Assembly: GCA_036426205.1 (NCBI GenBank)
Contig: CM071568.1
Coordinates: forward strand, 229,868,148 to 229,932,147
DNA from: Ascaphus truei
Taxonomy: Eukaryota; Chordata; Amphibia; Anura; Ascaphidae
Length of the DNA: 64,000 bases
Direction of reading: 5' to 3'
Shown here: piece by piece, positions 1 through 11,640 of the stretch
Layout: every line of letters begins with the position of its first letter
Position numbering within the stretch: position 1 is the first letter of the stretch
The notes under the pieces: model-generated
Databases searched by the model: none
What the model saw: the letters and a program-made list of their open reading frames with translations, nothing else
Told to the model about the DNA's origin: nothing
Made by a program: the position numbers and the translations under genes

Positions 1-187
1 AGAGTGAGCAGTGCGGAAGCCAGATTGTAGAGAGTCTAGGAGAGAATGGGTGTTGAGAAAATGGAGCAAGCGAGAGAAAACAAGACGTTCAAGGAGTTTG
101 GAGGCAAAAGGCAGGAGGGAAACAGGTCGATAGTTAGAAGGACAGGTAGGGTCAAGCTTGCTGTTTTTCAGTAATGGTATAACGGTT
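1..187 (-). mobile_element. L2-like LINE reverse transcriptase fragment
   Basis: Read on the minus strand, this piece encodes part of a non-LTR retrotransposon reverse transcriptase. The stretches [15 protein letters not shown] and [14 protein letters not shown] are visible and match the finger/palm region of L2/CR1/Rex1-type enzymes. The fragment runs off the left edge of the window. Its upstream part (about 150-187) has near-identical wording to 1089-1130 in the neighbouring copy, so these are two separate insertions of one family. Stops are present, so it is inactive. The clade (L2 rather than Rex1 or CR1) is inferred from remembered motifs only. Confidence 0.6.
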
Positions 188-1312
188 GCATGCTTTATGT
201 ATGTCTTTATTTATATAGCACCATTAATATACATAGTGCTTCACAGTAGTAATACACATATAAATAACAAATAATACAAATAACAGATCATGGGAATAAG
301 TGCTTCAGACATAAATGTAACATTGTGGAAGAGGAGTCCCTGCTCGGAAGAGCTTACAATCTAATTGGTAGGACTTACAGAGACAGTAGGAGGGCATTCT
401 GGTAAGTGCATCTGCAAGGGGCCAAGCTTTATGTATTGTGTATAGTATTAGCCACAGTGCTACTCATATGCTTCTTTAAGCAAGTGTGTCCTAATGGGGG
501 TCTTAAAGGTGGATAGAGAGGGTGCTAGTCGGGTATTGAGGGGAAGGTCATTCCGGAGGTGTGGGACAGTCAGTGAGAAAGGTTAAAGGTGGGAGGGGGC
601 TTCAGATACAAAGGGGGTAGAGAGAAGACATCCTTGAGCAGAACGCAAGAGTCGGGATGGTACATAGAGAGAAATTAGGGCTGAGATGTAACAAGGGGCA
701 GAAGAATGTAAAGATTTAAAAGTGAGGAGGAGAATTGAGTGCATGATTTGATGTGAAACCAGGAGAGTGATTTCAGCAGGGGTGACCCTGAGACAGATTT
801 AGGAAAGCGTAGAGTGATTCTGGCAGCAGCGTTAAGGATAGATTGTAGGGGAGACAGGTGAGGTTACAGTAATCGAGACGGGAGAGAATGAGGGCCCGAG
901 TCAAAGTTTTAGCAGTCGAGTAACAGAGGAAAAGGCATATCTTTGTAATATTGCAGAGGAAAAAGCAACAGGTTTTAGATACGTTTTGAATGTGAAGGGA
1001 GAATGTGAGAGAGGAATCGAGTATAACTCCTAGGCAGCGTCCCCTAGACAGGAGGGAGACTGGTCAATAGTTAGAAAGACAGATGGGGTCAAGCTTGCTG
1101 TTTTTGAGTAATGGTATAACTGTGTCATGTTTGAATGAGGAGGGAAAGGTACCAGAGTAGAGGGAGGAGTTAAAAATGTGATTAAGCGTAGCGATTATAG
1201 TAGGAGCAAGAGGTTTTAAGAGATGGGAGGGAATGGGGTCAAGAGGGAAGGTGGTAGAGGGAGAAGGGGAGATCAGAAGTGACACATACTCATAGATGTG
1301 CATGCAGAGCAA
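188..1312 (-). pseudogene. L2-like LINE, decayed and internally deleted
   Basis: The minus strand reads from 1312 downwards as a LINE reverse transcriptase: PLDPIPSHLLKPLAPTII, then [20 protein letters not shown], then LSNY followed by a TGA stop where the family has RPVSLL. It then jumps at about 1045-1060 to a later part of the protein (LGVILDSSLTFSLHIQNV, LILSRLDYCN), so the middle of the reverse transcriptase is deleted. Farther down, decayed C-terminal text and a 3' UTR continue to about 190. The order RT core, DYCN motif, C-terminal domain is typical of L2/CR1/Rex1 elements. Multiple stops and frameshifts make it a dead copy. It lies next to a second fragment of the same family at the window edge. 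Confidence 0.65.
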
Positions 1313-2779
1313 TCACCCTGACTTCTGGGAGAGGCGGCATCAGCAAAACTCTGCATCCTCACGTGTCTCTAGACATGATGTTCCTGCTTCGGGTCATTAT
1401 AGAAGAGAGACCACCACCACTCTTAATGGTCTCCCACTCCTTCCCAATAGATACCTGGCCCAGGTTAGCTCCACAGCTCACCCTTCTGTGAGATGTCTCT
1501 GTTGCTGCTCTACACATCTCCCTTTCTGTGGGATCTCCTCCATCTCTCCCACATCCACCACCACCCCAAAACCAATGGGGACAGAAAGTGAAAGTGAGAC
1601 GTAGTAGACTTCAGAGTGGGAAAGGGTCCAGTGCCACAGAAAGTGCATTGTATCCCTTCATGTGGTATTCTGTGAGAGTGCAATGTGTGTACTGTGGGCA
1701 CATTGTAATTAGGTGTGAGTTAGTTGATGAGATGATGACATGAACCATCAACAAGTATTTAAGGCTATACAATTCACAGGAATTCCACTGTTTGGACTGG
1801 TCATGCTAAGTGCACTGATGGCTCAGTCCCAATTCAATTACTCTGGTCTACTTTTTACTACTCCCACTCTTTAACCTCGTCCTTTGCTGTCAGGGTTTGT
1901 CTCTATACAGAGCACGGAATTATTTGACAATCATCATGGCAAAGATGTGTACTAGCTACTGCACTTGCTGCAACTTGCCCAATTTTTGCCCAATTTTTGC
2001 TCCTGTTCATTTTATGTGATTTGCGGTTTTTTGCACACTGTCAATTCATGTTCTTCACTTTTTGCTCATTAATACATATCAGCATTTCAAGTATCATCGA
2101 TTCTTTTGTATTCATTCGGATTGCGGGGAACACTTTTTTGTGTGTTATATAGTTAATTATGTTTGTAAAAGTTTGTTACATTTACATTTTCATGGTAGAT
2201 TAATCGTGTTTCTCTACTTCAAGGCTTTGTTAATTGTCTTTTTTTCAAATTAATATGTAGTATTTCAAATTGCATTTAATTACATTCATCAATCATATAT
2301 ATATTTAATAATTACAACTAGTTACATATTATATACTGTAGATATTGTAGTACTAGTAGATTAGGTTGAAAGGGAAAAAATCCAGCAAGTTCAACCTCAG
2401 TTACATTTAAATCATGAATGATTTGAAGTGAAGTGATGATTAATGATGATGATGATGATGATGATGAATCAGATGATCTGCCAATTGATCCCTCACTCAG
2501 TTTTTTTGTTTTGTTGATCATTTATTTGTTGCCTTGGTGAAATCATATTATTTAGGAGTCTGACATCAGATTCATCATCAAGGATTACATTGGATATTTT
2601 TATATTATTTTGTCTCGCTCTCTGCCTGTGTACAGTGCTGCTGTTTTTGATAAACTGCTGTATCCCAACTCTGTCTCAACTCAAGTTTTATCTCAACTTA
2701 CAGTAGTTTGTTATTAGAGCCTGTCCAGCTGCCTGGCACTAGTGCCTGCCAAGCCTACCCGCAACTGCCTGGTAGTTGT
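1313..2779. other. No gene recognised; one segment shared with the giant element
   Basis: No convincing coding region is seen. About 2065-2140 resembles 40525-40597 inside the giant Harbinger element (shared words include ATATCAGCATTT, AAGTATCAT and GTATTCATT), so a diverged relative of that element may be present. A short GAT microsatellite lies at about 2444-2467. Confidence 0.4.
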
Positions 2780-3060
2780 GGTGCCTAGAGGCGGATTTGG
2801 ATCTGCAGCAGATCGTCCGGTTCCTTTGGGCCACGGAATTCCGTGGATGAATCTCTAAACGGGCGATTCATGCAATCCACAAATTCAGCAATCCGTTGAC
2901 GGATTCTTAAGAATTGGTACGAATCCTCCAACGGATTGCTGAATCCGTGGATTAAACCCGACTAAATCCGTTTGCGGATTTTACACTGTGAAACGAATCT
3001 TGGGAGGAAAATGTGAGAAAATCCAGGAAACAAATTTGGGCGGATTCGACCATCTCTAGT
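2780..3060. repeat. Foldback (hairpin-forming) repeat
   Basis: Two 25-bp arms, 2874-2898 and 2929-2953, are inverted copies of each other with two mismatches and a 30-bp loop. A separate 16-bp perfect palindrome, CCACGGAATTCCGTGG, lies at 2831-2846. The words CGGATT/AATCCG recur throughout. The right end contains ATCTCTAGT, whose complement resembles the AGAGATGAGCAAAT start of the repeat at about 8156. This fits a non-autonomous foldback DNA transposon; the exact ends and target duplication were not determined. Confidence 0.5.
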
Positions 3061-3194
3061 GATCCTTGCCTTCCTACAGTAAACTGTATACCTACTTGCC
3101 CTTGTCTAAACCAAATCATCGTTGGCCACTGCCATTAGCCAAAATGCGCGTTTTGTTTATTTGAAAATGACACAGTAGATATTGCTACAAACCG

Positions 3195-6100
3195 ATGACA
3201 ACTTCTCACCACGTTTTAAGGTTTTCACAAGTAAATCACAGGGTGTGTCTGCCATCCACATGGCTGAATGTTTACATGTCAACTAGCCAAGTTTGGTCCT
3301 TCTGCTGCTGCTTTCTGCAGTATCTCTTCTTAGAGTTGGACCAGATCTTGTTAATGGTTTTCATACGGATCCAATATGGGATCGGTTTCTTCTGCTTCGG
3401 CAAGAAACTACTGAATATAGACTGGTGATGGTACACTGATGCAACACTGTCACCTGGCCTAACCCTGTCATACATTAGCTGGCCACTGCAGTGCTAGTAG
3501 TAGCCAGTGCGTGTGTGTTATTGTTTTGCTGGGTTTTTTTCCCTTCAAATTAAACAGCAGATGTTGCTTTAAACTCATGATAATTTATCATCAGGTTTTA
3601 AGGTTTTCACAAGTAAGCCATGGGCTGTGTCTGCCATCCAAATGGCTGAACGTTTACAAGTCAACTTGCCATATTTAGTCGTTCTGCTGCTTTATCAATT
3701 TCGACTCAGAGTTATACTGGATCTTGTTCCTCCCTGAGGTTATAGGTTAAAGGGCATACTACATACTTGCAACAAACGTATGCACTATGCCAATGCCAAG
3801 TCCTGTGCCAAGTTTGACAAGCTAAATATTACAATGGGGACTGCTGGGTGGCCTAGTGGCCTACCAATTTGTCAACTAGTGCTGCTAGTGATAATCCCAT
3901 TCCCAACATAGATGATGTGGTAGAACTTGTTGTACACTGGTAAGGGTTGTCAAATCAGTTTTTGTACTGGGCCTGGTTTGTTTTGGCCCCCACAAGATGG
4001 TCAAACAAGAACATGAAATATAAATATTTTCAATCTTTGGCAATGAGAAAATGCTGATAGTGCTAGTGGGGGATGGGGTACCTGTGAGTGACGGTGTCAA
4101 GTCATTCAGCATAGTGAACACTAGTTTATGATGGTGGAAGTGATATGGACATTGGTACTGTAAGTCAGTTAGTCAGCTCAAGCAGTAATCAACAGTAATT
4201 TCACTTGTCTCAGTCAGACTCTCACTTGCTTCTCACTGAATTTCTGTACCACTAGACTAGATCCTGTGGGCTGATAATAAGTGTAATAAATAAGTAGTGG
4301 TGCAAACAATAGCACAACGAACCAACAAGACAGTTGTAAAACGATCGACAGCATAATGTACTTAAAACCTTTCCAATGAGGTAGTTGCCAATATGGTTGA
4401 CAATGTGCTGACAGAAAAAGTGCAGTAAAAACACTTTTACTGATAAAGAGTCATATTAACTGTAGGGTTCATTTTAAGTGAATGGACCATAAGATGTCTT
4501 GCAACTTTACACCCCCTTGAACAAATATGGTGTCTGATTAATCGTTTTGTTGTGATCACCTGTGGCAGTGGCAAGAAGAGTTTTTCATCATAAGGTAGAA
4601 ATTGAAATAAGATGAATATGTCCTTGGGAATTCCTCCAACCCTTGTATTACAGATGATATAGTTAGGACATACACTCAATAATGAGTCAAGAACTGTGCC
4701 AACATGCCAAACTAGATGTTAGGTTTGTGACTGGCAAATCTTGCAAATGGAATAGTAAATTAAGACATACTGTATACTTCAACAAGCCAATCACGGTGTC
4801 AACTCTGCACTGCCAAGTATTGCAGCATGAATGTGTGTTTGTGGCTGACAGTGGCAATGATTTCTAACTAAGTGGACTGGTTTGTTTGGCCCCCACAAAA
4901 TATTGCAAAAAATGTGATTTCAAATTAAGCCATTGATAGTGTTCAATAATCATGATGATGCAGAGAGTGGTGGGTGGGTACTAGTTTTGCAGTGGGCAGC
5001 AGCACTGGGCTAGGCAGGAAGGATTAGAGCAGTGGCAAGTTAGTAAGCCAGAAAAAGCAGCAGGAGCAATTTCACTTTTCTCAGTCAGACTCTCACTTCT
5101 CAGGCTCGCTAAATATCTCTCTCACCAGATGAGACCCCGCCGATGTGACAACGGTCACACAATGTAACACGGTTAATATTCGTTTCTCTGCACCATCACA
5201 GGGGTAAAAATAAAAGGAGTATGTCTTTGGGCCCTCCCTTCCAGCCTTGCATTCAAATGATACAGTTAGGACAAACACTCAGTCATGGCCATTAATAATT
5301 CTGGAGCCACAAAGCTTAGCTACAGTATATTAAGTTTATCTCAGACAATAAGCCTCTCTGACTGGATGTTGTTATTTACGTATTGTTTTCACTGAATTAC
5401 TCCTTTCGAGTCGTTGTTTGTCTTAATCATAACTCAGTGCTACTAGCTTAGACCATGTGGATATTATGGTGTGGCACTGGTTGGTATAGCATGGCAATTT
5501 GGGTGCTTGCTTATTTGGGCCCGCACTAGATGGTCAAAATAAAATATAATTGGGAAAATGACATATTTGCACAATTTGGTTTTGGCAATAAAATGATGAT
5601 AACTGGTGGTGGTGGTTGGTGGACACAACAAGCCACTGACAGCCATGATAGTGGCACGTCAGTCCGTGAATAACTATGCAGCCGCAAAGCTTAACTAACT
5701 TTAGTTCATCTCAGACAACCTCTCTGACTAGCTGTCGTTATTCACTCACTGCTTTTACTGTACTCCTTCAGTGTCATTGTTCATCATAATCATAACCCAG
5801 TGCTACAAAACTGGGACATACAGTATAGCAGTAGGTCAGTGATTCACACAGATACCACTCCAAAAAATAGTTTTTTTCCCCCACAGGGTAATAATAATTA
5901 TCTTTAGAAGTGAGAACAAAATAAAAATAAATAAAAGGAGTATGTCCTTGAGCCTTCCCTCCCACTGGTGTTACTGAGGATGGAACAGTAACTAGCTATT
6001 TAGGACATACTGTACAAATATTGAATTAAACAAGTCAAGCACTGTGCCAACCTAGATGTTACATAATTGGTGGCTGGTGGCTGGCCTGCAGTGCAAGGTG

Positions 6101-7320
6101 CCAATTCCAACCTAGATGTTATGGCATGGCACTGCCTGGCATAGCACAGCAGTTTGGTTACTGGCTTGTTTGGGCCCCCAGTAATAAAATAGGATGCCAT
6201 ATTTTGCATGTTTTGGTTTTGGCAATGAGATAATGATGATGATTGATGATGACAGTGATAGTTGTGCTGGGTGGACACAACAAGCTACTCACAGCAGTAA
6301 CAGTGGCAAGTCAGTCCCTGGCTAATTATGCAGCTGCAGAAGCTGCAAAGCATAGCTAAGTTTAGTTTATCTCAGATGGTCATCCTCTCTGACCGGTTGT
6401 GTTATTTTCTTATTGTTATTACTGAGTGAATTATTCTTTCAGTCATTCATCACTCATTGGTTGATTAATTGAAAGCTCTCACCTGGACTTTTACAAATGG
6501 TGCTTTAATAAAGCATGGTCGACGTTTCAGTCCTAACCCAGGATCAGAACAGAAGAGTTATCGGCGGTCACTGCATGAATAGAAACTCCGCCAAAGTGAA
6601 GATAAAATCAATCTTTATTCAAGACGTGGTGCTGGACATCACAGAGATTCACATCCTCTGACGCGTTTCGTTCCGTTTAGGAACTTTATCAAAGAGTATC
6701 CCAGGATCAAAATATTGACCATGCTTTATTAAATTACCATGTGCAAAAGTTCACGTGAGTGGTTTCTCTCTTTTCTTTATACAGCACAGTAAGCAGCTTT
6801 GATTTTTCCAGTGCTAGGCTCAGTTAGCACCCGTGGCAGTTTCACAAAGTTTACATGAGAACGCCATGCTTTCTTTTGATCAATTGGAGATTGATTCACA
6901 CAGATATAATAACACTCAAAAAGAGTTCTGTTTATAATTATAATAATATTATTATGCGCAACATTTAAAAAAAAAACAAAAAAGGTATATGTACTTGTTT
7001 GGGCTCCGTCTCCCACCCATGCATTATTGAGAGATGAAACAATAACTAGTTTAGGACATACATATATTATTAAACACAAGTCAAGCACTGTGCCAATGCC
7101 AACCTGGATGTTACGTAATTGGAGACTGGCCGACCTGGAGTGCCAGTTGCCAATTCCAATCTACAGTAGATGTTATGGTGTGGCACTGGGTGACATAGCT
7201 GTTGGGTGCTGCCTTGTTTGGACCCCCATAATTAAGAAGATGGCCAAAATAAGATATAATGATGCCCTATTTCCAAATTTCTTTAATGGATGGTGTGGTG
7301 GTCAGTGGCGTTGACGATGG
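3195..7320. repeat. Cluster of degenerate local duplications
   Basis: Several motifs recur in the same orientation at irregular intervals. AAGGTTTTCACAAGTAA followed by GTGTCTGCCATCCA occurs at about 3219 and 3601. GATGTTATGG(C/T)(A/G)TGGCACTG-type text occurs at about 5461, 6114 and 7165. GGACATAC(A/T) with flanking tracts occurs at about 4668, 6002 and 7052, and a variant TTAGGACAAACACTC at about 5267. The units are several hundred bases to about 1 kb and strongly diverged, so this is an old segmental duplication cluster. No coding sequence is supported; the short ORFs here show no family resemblance. Confidence 0.45.
6480..6740 (-). mobile_element. Penelope-like remnant with hammerhead-like motifs
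   Basis: Read on the minus strand, about 6664-6698 has TTGATAAAG, a hairpin with complementary GTTCC and GGAAC arms, then GAAACGCGT. About 6512-6545 has a second, related hairpin followed by GAAACGTCGAC. This order (TGA-purine core, short stem, GAAACG) resembles the hammerhead ribozymes known in Penelope-like retroelements. The CUGANGA core is degenerate here, so activity is doubtful. The text ATCCCAGGATCA recurs on both sides, suggesting a nested or rearranged remnant. Confidence 0.4.
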
Positions 7321-8044
7321 CCGCAATGACCATTACCATGGTTACTAGTCATGCTAATTGACATCTCTGCTGTGGACACTGATACTGGAGACATGCAGGA
7401 GAACTACTAAGCCACTCCACTGCCATCCTTTCAAGAGCAAGCCATATTTATATTCTAGCAGCCCAATATTTAAGTGGACCAGAGCCTGGAGGCAGAAATG
7501 AACTATCACCAATATATGCTGCTACCATGTCCATAGCACTAGTTATTTGTGCATTTATACATTTGTGCATTTGTGCAATTATGAATTAAAGGTTTCTGAT
7601 GCTTTTTTGCTAGTGCAAACCATGCCATAATTATGGAGCATTTCCCAGTGATAGGCCTCTTTGATTACTTCTGCCGCTGTTACTGCCACTGCCACCACCC
7701 CAACTACCACTACTAACACCACCACCAATACTATTTATATTACCAAATGCCACTTGGCTTGAAGCCTGAGAGGTAAAAAGGGATAGATGGTGATGATGAC
7801 CACCATGTTGTATGTTTCTTTGTGGAATGTACCATCATTGAGGCCGCCTTCTGTGAACCTATTATTTCATTGTCCTCCTCACAATTAATTAGCATCTCCT
7901 TGTAATTTGTCACTGTCTCTTCCTCATGGGTCAAAAAGTCTGTCATTCTGTCTTTGAAGCAACTCAAAAACTGTCATAAAAAAAACTAAAGTTGTTTTCA
8001 CAACACAAATACAAGGACACTGTGTTCAAAAGTCTAGTACAAGG
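7321..8044. other. No gene recognised
   Basis: AT-rich sequence with no convincing ORF, RNA gene or transposon end seen. Confidence 0.4.
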
Positions 8045-8155
8045 TGTTATAACAGTTGTGATTATCTGTAAATGTATAACAGTTATGATTATCTATAAAT
8101 GTATAACAGTTATGATTATCTATAAATGTATAACAGTTGTGATTATCTGTAAGTA
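8045..8155. repeat. 27-bp tandem repeat, about 4 copies
   Basis: The unit reads TATAACAGTT(A/G)TGATTATCT then (A/G)TAAATG. Four copies follow each other with one to three differences. The minus-strand ORF here repeating DNHNCYTFI is only the translation of the repeat. Confidence 0.85.
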
Positions 8156-8354
8156 GAGATGAGCAAATCTTTAGCAGACATTCGAATTTGCAGCGAATAT
8201 AGAGTTTGTTTGTAGCCATGGATATTTGCGACTCAGTGTCAAAAATACAAATTGCGGGGTTTTTCCTATCACTGAGACATTGGTATATTAATTTGAATGT
8301 CTCCACATTTGCATTCTCTTCGAATGTTTGTTTTGTCATTTGTTTTGGGAGGAG

Positions 8355-8363
8355 TATAAATAG
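8355..8363 (+). promoter_or_regulatory. TATA-box-like sequence
   Basis: TATAAATAG stands in a GC-richer context (GGAGGAG before it, CGGTGCAGCC after it), which is a good core-promoter shape. It lies inside what looks like a dispersed repeat starting near 8156 (AGAGATGAGCAAAT). No gene that it could drive is recognised downstream, so it may be an element's own promoter. Confidence 0.3.
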
Positions 8364-8589
8364 CGGTGCAGCCTCAGGTCTAAGCCATTGTGTTCTTGGG
8401 TTTAGCTTGGTGGAGGTTACTGGGTGCTGGCTGCTGATGTAGTGCTGTCTAAGGACGAGGCCCTGCTGCACGCGCCCGCACGGCCAACCCTGCTTCCCGG
8501 ATGTCAGAGCCCGCCCCCCCTTCCCCCTCAGGGAGAGACAGTGAGCGGATCTGTGCCCCGTCACCCCCTCAGCAGGCACCGGGAGAGGG

Positions 8590-8690
8590 AAGCCGCCTCC
8601 CTCCCGTAGCCGCCTCCCTCCCGTAGCCGCCTCCCTCTCTCCCGTAGCCGCCTCCTTCCCTCCTCCGTAGCCGCCTCCCTTCCCTCCTCA
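8590..8690. repeat. GC-rich 17-bp imperfect tandem repeat
   Basis: Units of CCGCCTCCCTCCCGTAG follow each other about five times, with small length changes (extra CTCT or TTCC). The surrounding 8450-8890 is CpG-rich. Confidence 0.7.
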
Positions 8691-9021
8691 TTGGCTGACT
8701 GCTGTACCATGTGATGCGTCAGTGCTTCTGACCACCAGAAGCTTGCAGCATCGGCCGGCTAACGTGTCACAGCGTGCAGTCAGTCACGTCGGAAGGAGCC
8801 AGCGGGGACCTCCAGACTGGAGGAAAGGAGCTGGTGGCCCGCGGCCGCACGCGCCGCCGACCGCAGCGGGTCCTTAGCCTAAGCTGCAGAAAGGCCCCAC
8901 ACAGCTACCTAGTGTGCTCTATAAACTTCTTCCAAAAGTTATGGGGAGCATAGGACAGAACCACGAAGAAGAAAAAAATACAATACAAAAAGTAGAGCAA
9001 TACTGTGAGAACACAGTATTC

Positions 9022-9560
9022 AGTATCTTGATAGTGGATAGTTGCGTGGTTGAGTATATCAGTATCTTGTGGATAGTTGCGTGGTTGAGTATATCAGTAT
9101 CTTGTGGATAGGTGCATGGTTGAGTATATCAGTATCTTGTGGATAGTTGCGTGGTTGAGTATATCAGTATCTTGTGGATAGTTGCGTGGTTGAGTATATC
9201 AGTATCTTGTGGATAGTTGCGTTGTTGAGTATATCAGTATCTTGTGGATAGTTGCGTTGTTGAGTATATCAGTATCTTGTGGATAGTTGCATGGTTGAGT
9301 ATATCAGTATCTTGTGGATAGTTGCGTGGTTGAGTATATCAGTATCTTGTGGATAGGTGCATGGTTGAGTATATCAGTATCTTGTGGATAGTTGCATGGT
9401 TGAGCATATCAGTATCTTGTGGATAGTTGCGTGGTTTAGTATATCAGTATCTTGTGGATAGTTACGTGGTTGAGTATATCAGTATCTTGTGGATAGTTGC
9501 ATGGTTGAGTATATCAGTATCTTGTGGATAGTTGCGTGGTTGAGTATATCAGTAACTTGT
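9022..9560. repeat. 35-bp minisatellite, about 15 copies
   Basis: The unit is GTTGCGTGGTTGAGTATATC followed by AGTATCTTGTGGATA (35 bp). Copies are 90-100% alike, differing mainly at GCG/GCA and GGT/GTT. The low divergence suggests recent expansion. It is not a CRISPR array: there are no unique spacers. Confidence 0.9.
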
Positions 9561-11143
9561 GGAGTGACTACTTACATTTTCAAAATAAATGAATACTTTG
9601 GTATACATAGGAGTTATTTATGATTTATGACAGTTTTCTAAAACATATGATGTTTTGATGTATTTTTAATTTTGTCAAGATGGATATCTGCATAATCAAC
9701 ATTAGCAATAAATGTTGAAATAAAACTGCACAATTTCTACTGATTGCAAGCTATCATATTCTTTAGCAGCTGCATACTTTTGTAGCATTAAAGCAAGGTT
9801 ATTCAATGAAGTCCAGAAGATAATTTACAAAATCTTTCTGCTATCAACGGCAGACTGATCAAAAAGAATTTAGCAATGCTTTTGTTCAATGCATCTGTGC
9901 TGTGATTAAATTGAAGACAGATTATATGTACAAAAGCACTGTCATTTTTAAAGATACTTAACATAAACATTTGCAAATATATACCTGAATAGGAATGAAT
10001 ATCAAGAACATAATGGCCCACATATAAAATACACTTTAACTTACTTGTTTCTCTAAACACATCTACATTGGTGGGGGAAAGATTCACTCTAAAAAAAAAC
10101 CTCTTATCATAACAAGTGATTTACATTTCCCTAGCATGACCAAAAGATTATTTAACTTTGAATATGATGTAGCGTGTTAGTATAGTGCAACATATCATAC
10201 ATTTGCACTAAATCAGTGGTTCCCAACCTTTTTTACATTACTGTAGGTGTCCCCATTTGATGAGGGGATGTGTAAATATATTATATGTTTGAATGGTCTC
10301 TGGGACCTAGTTGGTGACTACTGTATATGAGGGATATCCAACAGTTGAAAGTGAAATATCATTTACCTACAATAATACACATTTTTTGCCATTTTTGCCA
10401 ATTAAACATAATGCAAATTCTTTCAAGGAAAGAAATTAAGGCACGTGGACTTGTTCTCTATTTTACTCACAGTTACAATCTATTGAGCTGGTAAATTTGG
10501 GCCAGCCTTCATTTAGTTAATGTTCTTAAGGAGGCTGACAATTACAAACGATGGAGACCAGCGCTTCAATGTTTAAGGAGAAATTGTCCTGATACTGCAA
10601 AGGCAGGCAAATTAGTGGAGGGCTTCAACCAAATAACAAGTATGATCATGTCATCCTCATTTAGATAAACACAACTTAAAACATTGCATAGAGCTGAAAT
10701 GTCTCCATTGATACATAGTAAAATTAGTACCAACACCGTGGCTTATTATCTTAAGTGTGACACAGAGGAATGCAGATTTCTCACATTGCTTCTGGTTGTG
10801 TTATGAGTTAATGACGTTTTGATATAAAACCCTTCAATTTATTCATACTGTACAATAAAAAAAAATCTATTGCTGTATCTTCTATATTTTACGGCATTCA
10901 TTTTTGGTAATATGCAGGGACGGAAATACTAATTGGATCCAGAAAGGCCCTCATTTTGTTGAATAAAATACTATTCACAATGCTCTCTGCAGAAACACTT
11001 GATGCTATATGATGAAAGTGTCTACATCAAAAAAGTTTTTATACAATGGTCCTTATATTGAGAAACTTCACAAATTTACACGAATGGAAATAGTTAAGCC
11101 TTTCAAATATATTGAACCACCTTAGTCCCAGAGTCACAGCTAA
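9561..11143. other. No gene recognised
   Basis: AT-rich DNA without convincing ORFs. At about 10213 CAGTGGTTCCCAACCTTTTT resembles the terminal sequence of hAT-type elements, but no matching far end was found. Confidence 0.4.
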
Positions 11144-11640
11144 GGGCTGTTATATAGTGTGTGCGGCCATGCGCGCGTGCCAGTGCGAATGCGCGTGCAT
11201 GTGCCGCATGCTTTTTGTGTGAATGCTGTGAGCTGGGTAGGTACTGTGTATGTGTGTGTGTGTATGTGTGTGTACAGTATGTGTGTGTATGTGTGATTTA
11301 TTATTTATTTAAAAAAAAAACACATTGGTAAAAATAAAATGTTTATTAACATTGTACAGACACACACATACATACAGACACATACACCCATACATACACA
11401 CACATACACACACATACACACATATACATACATACAAATATACACACACATATACATACATTTCAGCGCCGTTAGCAGCGCAAAATCATTCTATTCCCCA
11501 TCTTCCCCACTGTCGGCCAGATGAACGCTCACTGCCGTGCGCGCGCACGGCCTTTGTATTGAAGGGCTGACTAACCTCAGCCAATTATATGTCCCGCGTG
11601 CGCGCACGGCGTAAGGCACGCGGCCACTATATAACAGCCC
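11144..11640. mobile_element. Harbinger-type MITE with TAA target duplication
   Basis: The ends are inverted copies of GGGCTGTTATATAGTG (16 bp). The element is flanked on both sides by TAA (11141-11143 and 11641-11643), the 3-bp target duplication typical of PIF/Harbinger. The 497-bp body has no transposase; it holds GC-rich subterminal DNA (GCGCGCGTGCC-like at both ends), a TG tract at about 11247-11297 and a CA/TACA-rich tract at about 11357-11460. It must have been moved by a transposase encoded elsewhere. Its termini differ from those of the giant element at 26918. Confidence 0.8.

Noticed and set aside
9022..9560. CRISPR-like regular repeats
   Set aside because: Head-to-tail units with no spacers in a eukaryotic context; an ordinary minisatellite.
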